Shown: positions 1 through 8,557, counted from the stretch's first letter. The stretch is DNA of 41,550 nucleotides from Eubacteriales bacterium (GCA_029219885.1 JAQXUH010000082.1:1-41550); one strand, 5' to 3'. The notes: a model not told the origin generated them from the letters alone. Numbers and translations are program-made.

Positions 1-303
1 AATTGGCAGAACATCTGTTATAAGCCAAGCAAAAAGCGAGTAAATTCCAACTGTATAAATTGAATAAGCAGTAAAAGCCACACCCTGCTTTTTCAGTCCG
101 TAAAGAAACAGAGGTATATTTAAAACAAGAAGAAACATCGAAAGACTGAATTTTTCAGGAGTAATCTGTGCAAGGAGCATTGAAGTACCGGAAATACCGC
201 TGTCATAAAGCTTCACAGGTGTCAAAAAAAGAGTTACTCCGAAAGCATTAATTATACCCGCAATGGTCAGTATAATGAAATTTTTAACTTTAAATTTCTT
301 CAT
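1..303 (-). CDS. YitT family membrane protein, N-terminal part (cut by window edge)
   Basis: Reading in from the edge on the minus strand gives 101 codons from an ATG at 303, preceded by AAAGGATGATAG as ribosome binding site. The protein has hydrophobic segments at about residues 8-28, 50-66 and 74-97, and the stretch around residues 28-45 (TPVKLYDSGISGTSMLLAQ) is what is usual near the start of YitT/DUF161 membrane proteins, which have five or six membrane segments and a C-terminal DUF2179 domain. Only about a third of a usual protein is visible, so the C-terminal domain cannot be checked. The cellular role of this family is poorly known. It has its own promoter and is separated from plsY by a terminator. 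Confidence 0.7.
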   Translation of the reverse strand, partial: MKKFKVKNFIILTIAGIINAFGVTLFLTPVKLYDSGISGTSMLLAQITPEKFSLSMFLLVLNIPLFLYGLKKQGVAFTAYSIYTVGIYSLFAWLITDVLPI

Positions 304-332
304 TCTATCATCCTTTATATGTCTTTTATTTA

Positions 333-362
333 ATTATATATTAAACTTGTATATTAAATCAA
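333..362 (-). promoter_or_regulatory. Predicted sigma-A promoter for the YitT-like gene
   Basis: On the minus strand TTGATT (357-362) and TATAAT (333-338) are 18 bases apart. The -35 lies directly beyond the T-run of the plsY terminator, so transcription restarts just after it stops. Confidence 0.5.
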
Positions 363-363
363 G

Positions 364-399
364 ACTAAAAAAGGTCCGTTTGCAAAGTGCAAACAGACC
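364..399 (-). terminator. Rho-independent terminator after plsY
   Basis: GGTCTGTTTGC and GCAAACGGACC (arms at 373-383 and 389-399) form an 11-bp stem on the minus strand with one G-U pair and a 5-base loop, followed by a run of six T. The G-U pair exists only in the minus-strand RNA, which supports the orientation. Confidence 0.85.
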
Positions 400-406
400 T
401 TTAATA

Positions 407-1078
407 TTATTCGGTTTTCTTTTTATCGGTAATTTTACTTTCCTTATGGTGAATGAGATTATATATATTCTGCCTATGAGCGACAACCACAATAATGGTA
501 AACACAAGAGCGATAATCGTAAGAACAATACTGCGGTGAAAAATATAAATCATCACAGGATAAAGAAGTGCCATAACGATACTGCCGAGAGATACATACT
601 TAGTAATCAGCACAACTACGGCAAAAATCGCAAGAAGAATAAGTGCAATACGCCAATCAATTACAAAAACCATACCGCCTGATGTAGCCACACCTTTACC
701 GCCTTTGAATTTGAAAAAGCAAGGAAAAATGTGACCGAGAACGCAGAACAAGCCTGCAAAAGATTTGACAAGCATTTTAGTGTCAATTCCTGCTGTAAGG
801 CTATCAAACTGCGACTTATCACTATCGGAAATCGGCATAATTTTAAGTATTGCAAAAGCTATTAAAATTGCAACAGCTACCTTAAGCATATCGCCTATGA
901 TAGTAAGAACTGCGTACTTTTTTCCGTAATTACGGAGCATATTAGTTGTTCCGGCATTACCGCTGCCGTGCTCTCTCACGTCGTCATTCTTAAGTCTATT
1001 TGAAAGAATAACGCTGAAATTAAGACTTCCGAGTAAATATGATATTACTGCGATTAATACAAATGCGAGAATCATCAT
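407..1078 (-). CDS. plsY: Acyl-phosphate:glycerol-3-phosphate acyltransferase PlsY
   Basis: Integral membrane enzyme that moves the acyl group from acyl-phosphate to glycerol-3-phosphate, the first step of phospholipid synthesis in most Gram-positive bacteria. Visible family motifs are HGSGNAGTTNMLR (about residues 37-49), FKGGKGVATSGG near residue 125, and HRQNI near the C-terminus. Five hydrophobic segments are evident. At 223 residues it is somewhat longer than the usual 190-210, because of a polar insert at about residues 80-105 and a charged tail. The start overlaps the der stop by one base (TAATG), so the two genes are co-transcribed and probably translationally coupled. A terminator follows. 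Confidence 0.95.
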   Translation of the reverse strand: MMILAFVLIAVISYLLGSLNFSVILSNRLKNDDVREHGSGNAGTTNMLRNYGKKYAVLTIIGDMLKVAVAILIAFAILKIMPISDSDKSQFDSLTAGIDTKMLVKSFAGLFCVLGHIFPCFFKFKGGKGVATSGGMVFVIDWRIALILLAIFAVVVLITKYVSLGSIVMALLYPVMIYIFHRSIVLTIIALVFTIIVVVAHRQNIYNLIHHKESKITDKKKTE

Positions 1079-2406
1079 TATTTCTTGCTGTCTCCTCGTT
1101 CACGGATAATAAAGCGTACAGGCGTACCGTCAAGACCGAAAGTTTCCCTGATTTGATTTTCAAGATAACGCTGATATGAGAAATGGAAAAGCTCAGCATT
1201 ATTTACAAAGAAAACAAACGTTGGCGGTCTTGTAGACGCCTGAGTCATATAATAAATCTTAAGCCTTTTGCCCTTATCGGTTGGAGGCTGAACTCTTGCA
1301 GTAGCATCGGCAAGAACCTCGTTAAGCTTACCTGTTGAAATTCTCATTGAATTCTGAGAATGGACAAAGGAAATCAGCTCAAAGAGCCTGTCAATTCTCT
1401 GACCTGTTTTAGCGGAAATAAATATAAAAGGAGCATAGCTCATAAATGAAAAATCATTTTCAAGCTTTTTCCTGTACTCGTTCATTGTGTTGCCGTCTTT
1501 TTCAACAGCATCCCACTTATTTACAGCGATAATACAAGCCTTGCCCTGCTCAATTGCAATACCTGCAACCTTTGAATCCTGCTCGGTAAAGCCCTGGGCG
1601 GCGTCAATCATAATAACGCACACATTGGCTCTTTCAACCGCCATTCTTGCACGGATAACGCTGTACTTTTCAATAACATCATCAACACGGCTTTTTCTTC
1701 TCAAGCCTGCCGTATCAATAAGATTGAATTTACCCCACTCGTTTTCTACAAAAGTGTCGGTAGTATCTCTTGTGGTGCCTGCGATATCGGAAACGATTGC
1801 TCTGTTTTCGCCGCTAATCTTATTTACAAGTGACGATTTACCTACATTCGGCTTGCCGATAATTGCAACATTGATGATTTCGTCATCCTCTTCCTCCTCA
1901 GTTTCCTCAGGAAGATATTTCAGTACTTCATCAAGCAAGTCACCTGTACCGTGACCGTGAGCCGCAGAAACGGCAATAGGGTCGCCTAAGCCTAAATTGT
2001 AAAACTCATAAAAATCAGGGTCAGGCTCGCCGATACTGTCACACTTGTTCACGCAAAGTACAATAGGCTTACCGCTTTTTTGGAGCATAGATGCAACCTC
2101 GTAATCGCTGGCAACAACGCCGTCACGGATATTTGTAACAAGTACAATAACATCTGCCGTGTCGATAGCAATTTCAGCCTGAGTACGCATCTGCTTAAGG
2201 ATAATATCATTGGTGTCCGGCTCTATACCGCCGGTATCAACAAGAAGGAACTTTCTGTTGAGCCATTCGCAGTCGCCGTAAATTCTGTCTCTTGTAACAC
2301 CCGGAGTATCATCAACTATTGAAAGGCGTGAGCCTATGAGTTTATTGAAAAGTGTGGACTTGCCAACATTAGGTCTGCCCACTATTGCAACAACACTCTT
2401 AGCCAC
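1078..2406 (-). CDS. der: Ribosome biogenesis GTPase Der (EngA)
   Basis: Double-domain GTPase needed for maturation of the 50S subunit. The first G domain has GRPNVGKS (residues 10-17), a DTPGVTRD switch (33-40), DTGG and NKCD. The second has GKPNVGKS at about 185-192, DIAGTTRD, DTAG and NKWD. The C-terminal 90 or so residues fit the KH-like domain of the family. Its length of 442 matches the usual 430-450. A GGGGGAG ribosome binding site precedes the ATG. It heads a two-gene unit with plsY; no clear promoter stands out in the 91 bases between it and rpmF. Confidence 0.97.
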   Translation of the reverse strand: MAKSVVAIVGRPNVGKSTLFNKLIGSRLSIVDDTPGVTRDRIYGDCEWLNRKFLLVDTGGIEPDTNDIILKQMRTQAEIAIDTADVIVLVTNIRDGVVASDYEVASMLQKSGKPIVLCVNKCDSIGEPDPDFYEFYNLGLGDPIAVSAAHGHGTGDLLDEVLKYLPEETEEEEDDEIINVAIIGKPNVGKSSLVNKISGENRAIVSDIAGTTRDTTDTFVENEWGKFNLIDTAGLRRKSRVDDVIEKYSVIRARMAVERANVCVIMIDAAQGFTEQDSKVAGIAIEQGKACIIAVNKWDAVEKDGNTMNEYRKKLENDFSFMSYAPFIFISAKTGQRIDRLFELISFVHSQNSMRISTGKLNEVLADATARVQPPTDKGKRLKIYYMTQASTRPPTFVFFVNNAELFHFSYQRYLENQIRETFGLDGTPVRFIIRERGDSKK

Positions 2407-2451
2407 AAAAACTCCCCCTTTAACTAAAAATCGTAATAAATAAATTTAAAA

Positions 2452-2481
2452 ATAAGAAGAAAGGCGGACACAATGTCCGCC
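2452..2481 (-). terminator. Rho-independent terminator after rpmF
   Basis: GGCGGACA and TGTCCGCC (arms 2463-2470 and 2474-2481) form an 8-bp GC-rich stem, followed on the minus strand by a T-rich tail. It separates yceD-rpmF from der-plsY. Confidence 0.8.
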
Positions 2482-2497
2482 GTGCCAACAACTAAAA

Positions 2498-2683
2498 TTA
2501 ATCCTCGTCCTTAGCGATAACTTCTTTGCCGTTGTAGTAACCACAGTTGCCGCATACCTGATGAGCAACAGCGTAACCGCCGCAGTTTGAGCACTTAACA
2601 AGTGTCGGAGCATCCATCTTCCAAACGCTTGATCTTCTCTTGTTCTTTCTTGCCTTAGATGTTTTTCTTGCAGGTACTGCCAT
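2498..2683 (-). CDS. rpmF: 50S ribosomal protein L32
   Basis: Small basic protein of the large ribosomal subunit. It opens with MAVPARKTSKARKNKRR as L32 proteins do, and has an intact zinc ribbon (C31, C34, C44, C47), so this is the zinc-binding (C+) form and not the C- paralogue used under zinc limitation. Length 61 is normal. The ribosome binding site AAAGGAGG sits ahead of the ATG. Position directly after yceD is a widely conserved pair in bacteria. Confidence 0.98.
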   Translation of the reverse strand: MAVPARKTSKARKNKRRSSVWKMDAPTLVKCSNCGGYAVAHQVCGNCGYYNGKEVIAKDED

Positions 2684-2712
2684 TTTAATTGCCTCCTTTA
2701 TACAAAAGCATT

Positions 2713-3213
2713 TTATTCTTCTTCAAGCAACTGCAAAAGTGCTGACATTCTTGGGTCCACATCACTTTTACAATCACACTTTTTGACATTGAGATTAGCA
2801 CCGCACTGAGGACAAAGCCCTTTACAATCTTCTGAACAAAGAATTTTGTTAGGCAGGCTTAAGGAAACCTCTTCGCTGACTAATTCATCCAAATCAAGCT
2901 CCCTATTCTTAACAACGATATAGTCGTCATCGTCGTTCTCGTTTTGCAGCTGCTCCACAATGATGCGTTTAACGCTGAAATCAAATGATTTTTTAACGTC
3001 CTCGGCACATCTGTCGCAGTAGCCGAAAAAGTCAAACACAATATTGATATCAAGATAAACCACATCAGCCTTGCTGAAAACAGAGCCTTTAACGATTACA
3101 TCATTCTTGATAGGGTTATAGGTGCTGTAAATGAGATTACTCAAATCAAGCCTGTAATCAATATTCTTTTTGCTAACGCTGCCGTTAAACAAATTTGTCA
3201 GGTCAATTTTCAT
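2713..3213 (-). CDS. yceD: YceD family protein (DUF177)
   Basis: 166 residues starting at MKIDLTNLF. The family is tied to 23S rRNA or ribosome maturation mainly by its constant pairing with rpmF; a direct biochemical activity is not settled. Two cysteine motifs are visible: CDRC about a third of the way in, and CSEDC...CPQC...CDC near the C-terminus, typical of DUF177. I place the start at the ATG at 3213 and not the one 18 bases upstream, because GAGGTGG lies at good spacing before 3213. A strong promoter lies just upstream. Confidence 0.9.
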   Translation of the reverse strand: MKIDLTNLFNGSVSKKNIDYRLDLSNLIYSTYNPIKNDVIVKGSVFSKADVVYLDINIVFDFFGYCDRCAEDVKKSFDFSVKRIIVEQLQNENDDDDYIVVKNRELDLDELVSEEVSLSLPNKILCSEDCKGLCPQCGANLNVKKCDCKSDVDPRMSALLQLLEEE

Positions 3214-3240
3214 AAAACCACCTCGCACCACGCTTTAAGT

Positions 3241-3269
3241 ATTATATATATAATATCGCCCTTTGTCAA
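3241..3269 (-). promoter_or_regulatory. Strong sigma-A promoter of yceD-rpmF
   Basis: Minus strand TTGACA (3264-3269), a 17-base spacer, and TATAAT (3241-3246): both hexamers are exact consensus, fitting high expression of a ribosomal protein operon. Confidence 0.85.
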
Positions 3270-3330
3270 TAGAAAATTTTAAAAATTACTGCTGTAAAAT
3301 GCCGTAAAGGCAAATAGTTAAGGGTAAAAA

Positions 3331-4740
3331 TCACTTTACAATCTTATGCTTAACACGAGACGCAGCAATTCTGACGCTTGACGACCTCTCGTACCAATTA
3401 TACTTTTTCACAATAGGCTTATATGATTTAATCTGTGCCTTAAGCTCCTTATTTTCTTCCGTCAGGTCATCGTTTTTCTTTTGGTATGCCTTATTCGCCA
3501 TATTTAAGCCGTCAGCCATACGCTTAAACATTTCTTCTTCAGGAAGAGTTGTAAGAGGTCGCACAGGTCCCGGGAATTCAATATTTTTGATTTTTTCATC
3601 AAAAGGAACAACCGTTCTGTTTTTATCCTGATAAATATGAGGAAGTCCGTTTTCGTTAAGGAAATCTACGAAATGCCGGAAACGTTCCTCGTGGCCGTTA
3701 TTGACCTGAGAGAAATCAGTCTTTTCGTAAATATCAAAAATATCGGTTTTCTCGTCAACAAGATGAGCCGGCATATTTGGAATATTATGATACTCTGCAA
3801 GCTCTCTTATTCTTGCGTCTGTCGGGAATAAGAAGCTTGGAACGCCTGCAAGAATATTGCCTACTGCTCCGTGAATTCTTGTTCCGTAGTTAAAATCAAG
3901 GCTTTTATTAAATTCGATAATACTTGGAAAATTAATAAAAAATCTGGCTTTATCGTTTACGAAAACATCATCGGTAATAAGGTGAGGATAGAGAGTTTGT
4001 GAGTTCTCTGTAATCGGAAGCGGTATACCGTAATACATAAGCTTCAAATCATCAACAAACTGAGGAATAAAATAATAATTCGGCAGGACTTCCCTGTTCC
4101 TAATCACAAATTCCTTGAAGTTTACAGGATTAGATACAGAGCCCGTTACTGAAACAATGGAATCTTTTGTCAAAGGCTTCTTTTCTCTGACAGGAAGATT
4201 CGGTCCAAAGGTCTCAAGAGACGGACAGCCGATAACATTTATATCATTAGATGTAAAGCCTAAATGTTTCAAATAGCTTTCGGTAATTGTACCTCTGACG
4301 CCAACAGATGATGAATAATTGAGTACAGCGGTAATAAATCTCTTTGCACTTTCATCATAGACGTGCTTTTCGGTAACATCAGGCTCATAAGGCATTTGAA
4401 TACCGATACCTGTAACTACAACAGGAATATTCAGTTTTTCAATAAGGTCAGTCCACTTACCGAGGCTTGGCATAAAATCTTTTCTGAAAGAATTAGCCAT
4501 CGGCAAAACCAAATAGTCATAATTTTCATTAATATATTCAGGTGTAATCTTGTCGTGAATAACAAACTTGTCAGCAAGGAAATCTACTTCAGTATCCTCT
4601 GTTAAAAGAGTTCTGGTCATACTGTATGCAAAAAGGAGATTTCCTGTATTATTGCCGATAATCTTTTTTCGCACTACCTGAGACGGCTTATAAACATCAA
4701 ATGGCGACGCACCGGCTCTAAGCAGTATTTTCTTTTTCAT
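3331..4740 (-). CDS. Polysaccharide pyruvyl transferase family protein
   Basis: 469 residues with the fold pattern of the pyruvyl transferase family (WcaK/CsaB-like), which adds ketal-pyruvate to surface polysaccharides. Supporting stretches are LVLPMANSFR (about 95-104), VVVTGIGIQMP (about 128-138), VGVRGTITESYL (about 166-177), INVIGCPSL (about 187-195) and the late NYGTRIHGAVGNILAGVPSFL (about 284-304), where the GTRIHG loop is typical. The last 60 or so residues are charged and look coiled-coil, then basic. No signal peptide: cytoplasmic. It is 13 bases behind a TetR gene and probably co-transcribed with it. A weak hairpin (TGCC/GGCA, about 3299-3312) follows. The acceptor glycan cannot be told from sequence. 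Confidence 0.8.
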   Translation of the reverse strand: MKKKILLRAGASPFDVYKPSQVVRKKIIGNNTGNLLFAYSMTRTLLTEDTEVDFLADKFVIHDKITPEYINENYDYLVLPMANSFRKDFMPSLGKWTDLIEKLNIPVVVTGIGIQMPYEPDVTEKHVYDESAKRFITAVLNYSSSVGVRGTITESYLKHLGFTSNDINVIGCPSLETFGPNLPVREKKPLTKDSIVSVTGSVSNPVNFKEFVIRNREVLPNYYFIPQFVDDLKLMYYGIPLPITENSQTLYPHLITDDVFVNDKARFFINFPSIIEFNKSLDFNYGTRIHGAVGNILAGVPSFLFPTDARIRELAEYHNIPNMPAHLVDEKTDIFDIYEKTDFSQVNNGHEERFRHFVDFLNENGLPHIYQDKNRTVVPFDEKIKNIEFPGPVRPLTTLPEEEMFKRMADGLNMANKAYQKKNDDLTEENKELKAQIKSYKPIVKKYNWYERSSSVRIAASRVKHKIVK

Positions 4741-4753
4741 ATATACCTCGTAA

Positions 4754-5332
4754 TCAGTTCATTACTCCAAAGAGTGCTTTTGTTCCGTTAATAATTTTTT
4801 GGGTACGCTTTGTCATAATTTCAGGAGAGTCTTTCATACCGCCCTGAATCCAGCAGATAATAACGCCTGATATTCCGTAGCTGAGAAATTCCGCAGCCAT
4901 AGTTTCATCGGAATCGTCGTCGCCGACAATAGAGCCTTGTAGCTTAATGCTCTTTATAAGAGGCTTGACGTAATCGTATGCGATTTTAGTAATATAGCGG
5001 GAAAGCTCTTCTGTATTTATCTTAAGAGAATTTTGGTAAAACTTCTTTTCACTACTGATTGTGGAGAACAAATCGAAAATCTTCTCATAAGCGTTATCAA
5101 GCCTGAAATCAGCGATAAAAGGATTGATTAGTTCCTCGTAAACAACCCAATCGAGAAGCTCGTATTTATCATTGAAGTGATAATAAAAAGTCTGTCGATG
5201 AAGTCCGCATTTAGCCGTAATGTCGGAAACTGAAAGCTTTTCAAACGATTCGTGCTCCATCAGCTCTTTAAGTGCCACGGCCAGTTTTTGCTGTGTGGCA
5301 TAGGAGCAGCCAAGCTTATTATTTTTCGGCAT
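4754..5332 (-). CDS. TetR family transcriptional regulator
   Basis: 192 residues. The first 60 form a TetR DNA-binding domain: helix-turn-helix around residues 36-56 with the signature CGLHRQTFYYHFNDKYELLDWV. The remaining two-thirds is a helical ligand/dimerisation domain resembling the DhaS-like branch. The start follows an AAAGGAGG site. It precedes the pyruvyl-transferase-like gene by 13 bases, so it may control that gene and itself. TTGTATA motifs surround its promoter (separate entry). The ligand is unknown. Confidence 0.85.
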   Translation of the reverse strand: MPKNNKLGCSYATQQKLAVALKELMEHESFEKLSVSDITAKCGLHRQTFYYHFNDKYELLDWVVYEELINPFIADFRLDNAYEKIFDLFSTISSEKKFYQNSLKINTEELSRYITKIAYDYVKPLIKSIKLQGSIVGDDDSDETMAAEFLSYGISGVIICWIQGGMKDSPEIMTKRTQKIINGTKALFGVMN

Positions 5333-5346
5333 ACGCCGTCCTCCTT

Positions 5347-5422
5347 TTGTATACTTTTATCAATTTGTATAATTTGAAGTAAGATAATAATAACATAAAA
5401 AATCAAAATATACAAGTGTATA
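5347..5422 (-). promoter_or_regulatory. Candidate promoter and operator region of the TetR gene
   Basis: Minus strand TTGTAT (5410-5415), 17 bases, TATTAT (5387-5392). On the plus strand TTGTATA occurs at 5347-5353 and again at 5365-5371, 18 bases apart, and TATACAAGTGTATA (5409-5422) has TATACA/TGTATA arms covering the -35. Repeated TATACA half-sites around a TetR gene suggest autoregulation, but AT-rich sequence makes chance matches possible. Confidence 0.4.
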
Positions 5423-5424
5423 AA

Positions 5425-5461
5425 ACAAGAAAAAAAAGGAACAATTTTACTTGTTCCTTTT
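5425..5461 (-). terminator. Terminator after porB (works in both directions)
   Basis: AAAAGGAACAA (5434-5444) and TTGTTCCTTTT (5451-5461) form an 11-bp stem with a 6-base loop. The minus-strand RNA continues into a T-rich tail, ending the por transcript; the plus-strand side also has a T-run. Confidence 0.75.
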
Positions 5462-5496
5462 CTTTTTACGTATATTAAGTTCTTTCTTAGCTTAAA

Positions 5497-6438
5497 TTAA
5501 GCACCTCTAACCTCAACACAGCGGTCAAGGAGCTCGTACCATCTGCGGTCAACTTCCTTCTGGAAAGCTTCAATCATCCACTCATTTTCAGGCTTGAACA
5601 TATGCTTAAAGCGTCCCTGCTTGCAGAGCCATTCCTCAATAGGAACATATCTCTTAGGCTCGTAGTTCAAAATCCACCTGCCGTCAACAACCTCAAAGAG
5701 AGGCCAATATCTTGTTTCAACTGCAAGCTTGCAGATTTCCATAATGTCAGGAGTATTATATCTCCAACCTCTCGGACAAGGAGCCATAATGTTAAGGAAA
5801 GCAGGTCCGTGAGTATAGATAGCCTTTTCTGACTTAATATGAAGGTCACGGAAGTTCTGTACAAATGTTGTCTGCGCAACGTAAGGAACCTGATGCTCTG
5901 CAATAATAGCTGCAAGGTCCTTTCTGTACTGTGGCTTACCTGTTGACTGCTTACCTACAGGAGTGGTAGTTGTGTCAGCGAACATAGGAGTAGCAGAAGA
6001 ACGCTGAATACCTGTGTTCATATATGCACCGTTATCGTAGCATACATAAACCATATCGTGACCTCTTTCCATAGCACCGCTGAGGGACTGGAAGCCGATA
6101 TCATATGTACCGCCGTCACCGCCGAAGGTGATAAACTTGTATGTTTCGTCAAGCTTACCCTTTCTCCTGAGAGCATTATATGCACCCTCAACGCCTGCCA
6201 TAGTAGCACCTGCGTTTTCAAATGCGTTGTGGATATAGCTGTCCTTATATGCTGTATAAGGATACATAAATGTAGAAACCTCAAGACAGCCTGTTGCGTT
6301 ACCTACAACAGCTTTGTCGCCTGGATGAATTGCTTTTAAAACATTTCTTACTGCGATTGTACCGCCGCAGCCTGCACACATTCTGTGACCGCCTGCAAGA
6401 CGCTCTTCTCTGCCCACAAATTCTTTAAAATTATACAT
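5497..6438 (-). CDS. porB: 2-oxoacid:ferredoxin oxidoreductase, beta subunit (thiamine diphosphate binding)
   Basis: Catalytic subunit that binds thiamine diphosphate and one [4Fe-4S] cluster. The diphosphate/Mg motif is GDGG (residues 107-110) followed by DNGAYMNTG (135-143). The four expected cluster cysteines are present: C21, C24, C51 and C221 (in APCPRGW). Length 313 is normal. It is the last gene of porG-porD-porA-porB, 13 bases behind porA, and a terminator follows. The family oxidises or reversibly makes 2-oxoacids (pyruvate, branched-chain or aromatic). Overall likeness is to pyruvate synthase, but the T-box upstream hints at a role linked to isoleucine. Confidence 0.92.
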   Translation of the reverse strand: MYNFKEFVGREERLAGGHRMCAGCGGTIAVRNVLKAIHPGDKAVVGNATGCLEVSTFMYPYTAYKDSYIHNAFENAGATMAGVEGAYNALRRKGKLDETYKFITFGGDGGTYDIGFQSLSGAMERGHDMVYVCYDNGAYMNTGIQRSSATPMFADTTTTPVGKQSTGKPQYRKDLAAIIAEHQVPYVAQTTFVQNFRDLHIKSEKAIYTHGPAFLNIMAPCPRGWRYNTPDIMEICKLAVETRYWPLFEVVDGRWILNYEPKRYVPIEEWLCKQGRFKHMFKPENEWMIEAFQKEVDRRWYELLDRCVEVRGA

Positions 6439-6451
6439 AAAAGCGTCCTCC

Positions 6452-7633
6452 TTATCCTCTTACGCCCATATAGCGATAAGGTTCTGTAACCTCGCCTGCC
6501 TGAGCTGCTTTTTCAAGTTCTTCATATACATTAATAATATCGGAAACCTTAACGTCACGTCCGCCGAGACCGTAAACATAGTTGATGGTGAGAGCGTCGG
6601 ACTTTGCTCTGTAAAGAGCAGTTGTTACTTCTGAGCCGATAGGACCGCAGTTGTCATTGTATGATTCTGTTCTGTCCATAAGAGCAACAGCCTTAACGCC
6701 CTTGAGAGCCTGTGCAATTTCTTCTGCCGGGAAAGGTCTGAAAAGTCTAATCTTAATAAGACCTGCTTTAACTCCCTGCTCTCTGAGCTCGTCAACAGCA
6801 TCCTTTGCAGTACCTGCTGCTGAACCGATAATAACTATTGCGTACTCTGCGTCGTCCATTTTGTATTCTTCAAAGAGGCCGTACTCTCTGCCTGAAAATT
6901 TTGCGTACTCCTTAGCAACATCGAGAGTAACCTGCTTAGCGTTTTTGAGAGCTTCAGCCTGTGCTCTCTTAGCCTCGAAGTAATAATTTGTTACGCTGTA
7001 TGGACCAACTGCCATAGGACATTCAGGATTGAGAAGATAATTTTCAGGCTCGTACTCGCCGACGAAATTCTTAACCTCATCATCCTCGTTAAGTACGATA
7101 TTCTCAACAGCGTGAGAAGTGATGAAACCGTCCTGACAAATCATAACAGGAAGCTTAACGTCCTTATGCTCTGCAATTCTGTAAGCCATACAGAGATTAT
7201 CATAAACCTCTTGGTTGTTCTCTGCGTAAATCTGAATCCAGCCTGCATCTCTTGCACCCATAGAATCGCTGTGGTCGCAGTTGATGTTGATAGGACCTGA
7301 AAGTGCTCTGTTTACAAGTGTAAGAACGATAGGCAGTCTGTTAGATGCTGCTAAATAAAGTTCCTCCCACATAAGTGCCATACCTGCCGAGGAAGTAGCT
7401 GTAACACTTCTTGCACCGGCAGCCTCTGAGCCGATAACTGCCGACATTGCAGAGTGCTCGGACTCAACAGGAATAAACTCGCTGTCAACCTTTCCGTTAG
7501 CCACAAGCTTTGAAAAATACTGTGGAATTTCAGTTGACGGAGTAATCGGGAAAGCGGCCATTACATCAGGATTGATTTGACGAAGTGCCTCGGCAACTGC
7601 TTCGTTACCGCTTAATCTGTCTTTTCTTGCCAT
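6452..7633 (-). CDS. porA: 2-oxoacid:ferredoxin oxidoreductase, alpha subunit
   Basis: 393 residues, the usual length. The N-terminal pyrimidine-binding domain has FPITPSTEI (28-36), with T31 at the place used to bind the 2-oxoacid, followed by VESEHSAMSAVIGSEAAGAR and TATSSAGMALMWEE. RALSGPININCDHSD and GWIQIYAENNQEVYDN match the alpha subunits of archaeal and clostridial enzymes. From memory, TPST and RALS.P.NI are commoner in pyruvate-type enzymes than in the 2-ketoisovalerate type (TPQT), so pyruvate is the default reading; substrate remains open. It is one base behind porD. Confidence 0.92.
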   Translation of the reverse strand: MARKDRLSGNEAVAEALRQINPDVMAAFPITPSTEIPQYFSKLVANGKVDSEFIPVESEHSAMSAVIGSEAAGARSVTATSSAGMALMWEELYLAASNRLPIVLTLVNRALSGPININCDHSDSMGARDAGWIQIYAENNQEVYDNLCMAYRIAEHKDVKLPVMICQDGFITSHAVENIVLNEDDEVKNFVGEYEPENYLLNPECPMAVGPYSVTNYYFEAKRAQAEALKNAKQVTLDVAKEYAKFSGREYGLFEEYKMDDAEYAIVIIGSAAGTAKDAVDELREQGVKAGLIKIRLFRPFPAEEIAQALKGVKAVALMDRTESYNDNCGPIGSEVTTALYRAKSDALTINYVYGLGGRDVKVSDIINVYEELEKAAQAGEVTEPYRYMGVRG

Positions 7634-7634
7634 A

Positions 7635-7937
7635 TTACTTTACCCCCTCCATAGTGATTGCACCAACGTGGCAGGCTTTAACGCATATACCGCAGCCCTT
7701 GCAGTGGTCATAGTCGAAGCTGCCTCTCTGTCCCTGAATAACAGGAATACAACTGTCAGGACAAACAGGCACACACATAAGACAATGAATGCATTTTGAC
7801 CAATCAAGCTCAGGCTTAACAGATGACCATTCACCTGTATTAAATTCTTCGGAAGTTCTGTCACCGTAGATTTGCATACCCTCTGTGAGGTCCTGCCAAT
7901 TACAATCAAGGTGAAGCTTATTTACATCAGACTTCAT
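7635..7937 (-). CDS. porD: 2-oxoacid:ferredoxin oxidoreductase, delta subunit (two [4Fe-4S] clusters)
   Basis: 100-residue ferredoxin-like electron carrier subunit. Cluster motif 1 is CIHCLMCVPVCP and motif 2 is CKGCGICVKACH; the second has histidine where proline usually follows the last cysteine, which does not remove a ligand. The N-terminal 40 residues (ending GEWSSVKPELDWSKC) fit the delta-subunit extension and not free ferredoxin. It lies 12 bases after porG and one base before porA. Confidence 0.93.
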   Translation of the reverse strand: MKSDVNKLHLDCNWQDLTEGMQIYGDRTSEEFNTGEWSSVKPELDWSKCIHCLMCVPVCPDSCIPVIQGQRGSFDYDHCKGCGICVKACHVGAITMEGVK

Positions 7938-7949
7938 AATCTCTCCTCC

Positions 7950-8522
7950 TTATTTAACCTCATCGAATGCCATTTTAAGAGCATTCATATTGCCATCGAT
8001 AACTTCAGGCTTTGATGCGAATTTGTGTAAAAATGAATTTTCCATTTCATTGAGGAATGTTTCCTTATCCATAACACCTGAAACCTTAACTATTGCTGCA
8101 AGCATAGGTGTGTTCGGAAAATACTTACCAAGGCAGGCAACAGATACCTTTCTTGCGTCGATAGTATGAACTAAGCCGTTATAGCCATTAAGCATTGCTT
8201 TAATTTCTCTTGGTGACTTAGAAGTATTAACTACAATACCGCCGTCCTCACTTAAGCCCTCAGTAACGTCAACTGTTTCGAGAAGTCCCTCGTCAACAAC
8301 TACTACATAATCAGGCTCATAAATGTTTGAATGAACGCGGATTTCCTTTGAGCTTATTCTGTTATAAGCAGTAATAGGAGCACCCATACGCTCCGGTCCG
8401 TATTCAGGGAAGCCCTGAACGAACTTGCCTGTTTTGAATGCAACATCTGCAAGGAGAAGTGCCGCAGTTTTTGCACCCTGACCGCCTCTGCCGTGCCAGC
8501 GGATTTCAACTAAATCTGACAT
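7950..8522 (-). CDS. porG: 2-oxoacid:ferredoxin oxidoreductase, gamma subunit
   Basis: 190 residues. The opening VEIRWHGRGGQGAKTAALLL and the following FPEYGPERMGAP are diagnostic for the gamma subunit, whose fold completes the coenzyme A-side of the complex. First gene of porGDAB. The ATG follows GGAAGAGGG at good spacing, itself downstream of the T-box terminator, so all four subunits are under the leader's control. The order G-D-A-B is that of separate-subunit enzymes of archaea and clostridia; most clostridia also carry a single-chain pyruvate oxidoreductase elsewhere, which would leave this one for another duty. Confidence 0.93.
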   Translation of the reverse strand: MSDLVEIRWHGRGGQGAKTAALLLADVAFKTGKFVQGFPEYGPERMGAPITAYNRISSKEIRVHSNIYEPDYVVVVDEGLLETVDVTEGLSEDGGIVVNTSKSPREIKAMLNGYNGLVHTIDARKVSVACLGKYFPNTPMLAAIVKVSGVMDKETFLNEMENSFLHKFASKPEVIDGNMNALKMAFDEVK

Positions 8523-8557
8523 TATAATCCCTCTTCCATTAAATAATCGTTATGTAT

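Noticed and set aside
263-682. Plus-strand 139-residue frame
   Set aside because: Antisense shadow of plsY and its terminator, with no ribosome binding site.
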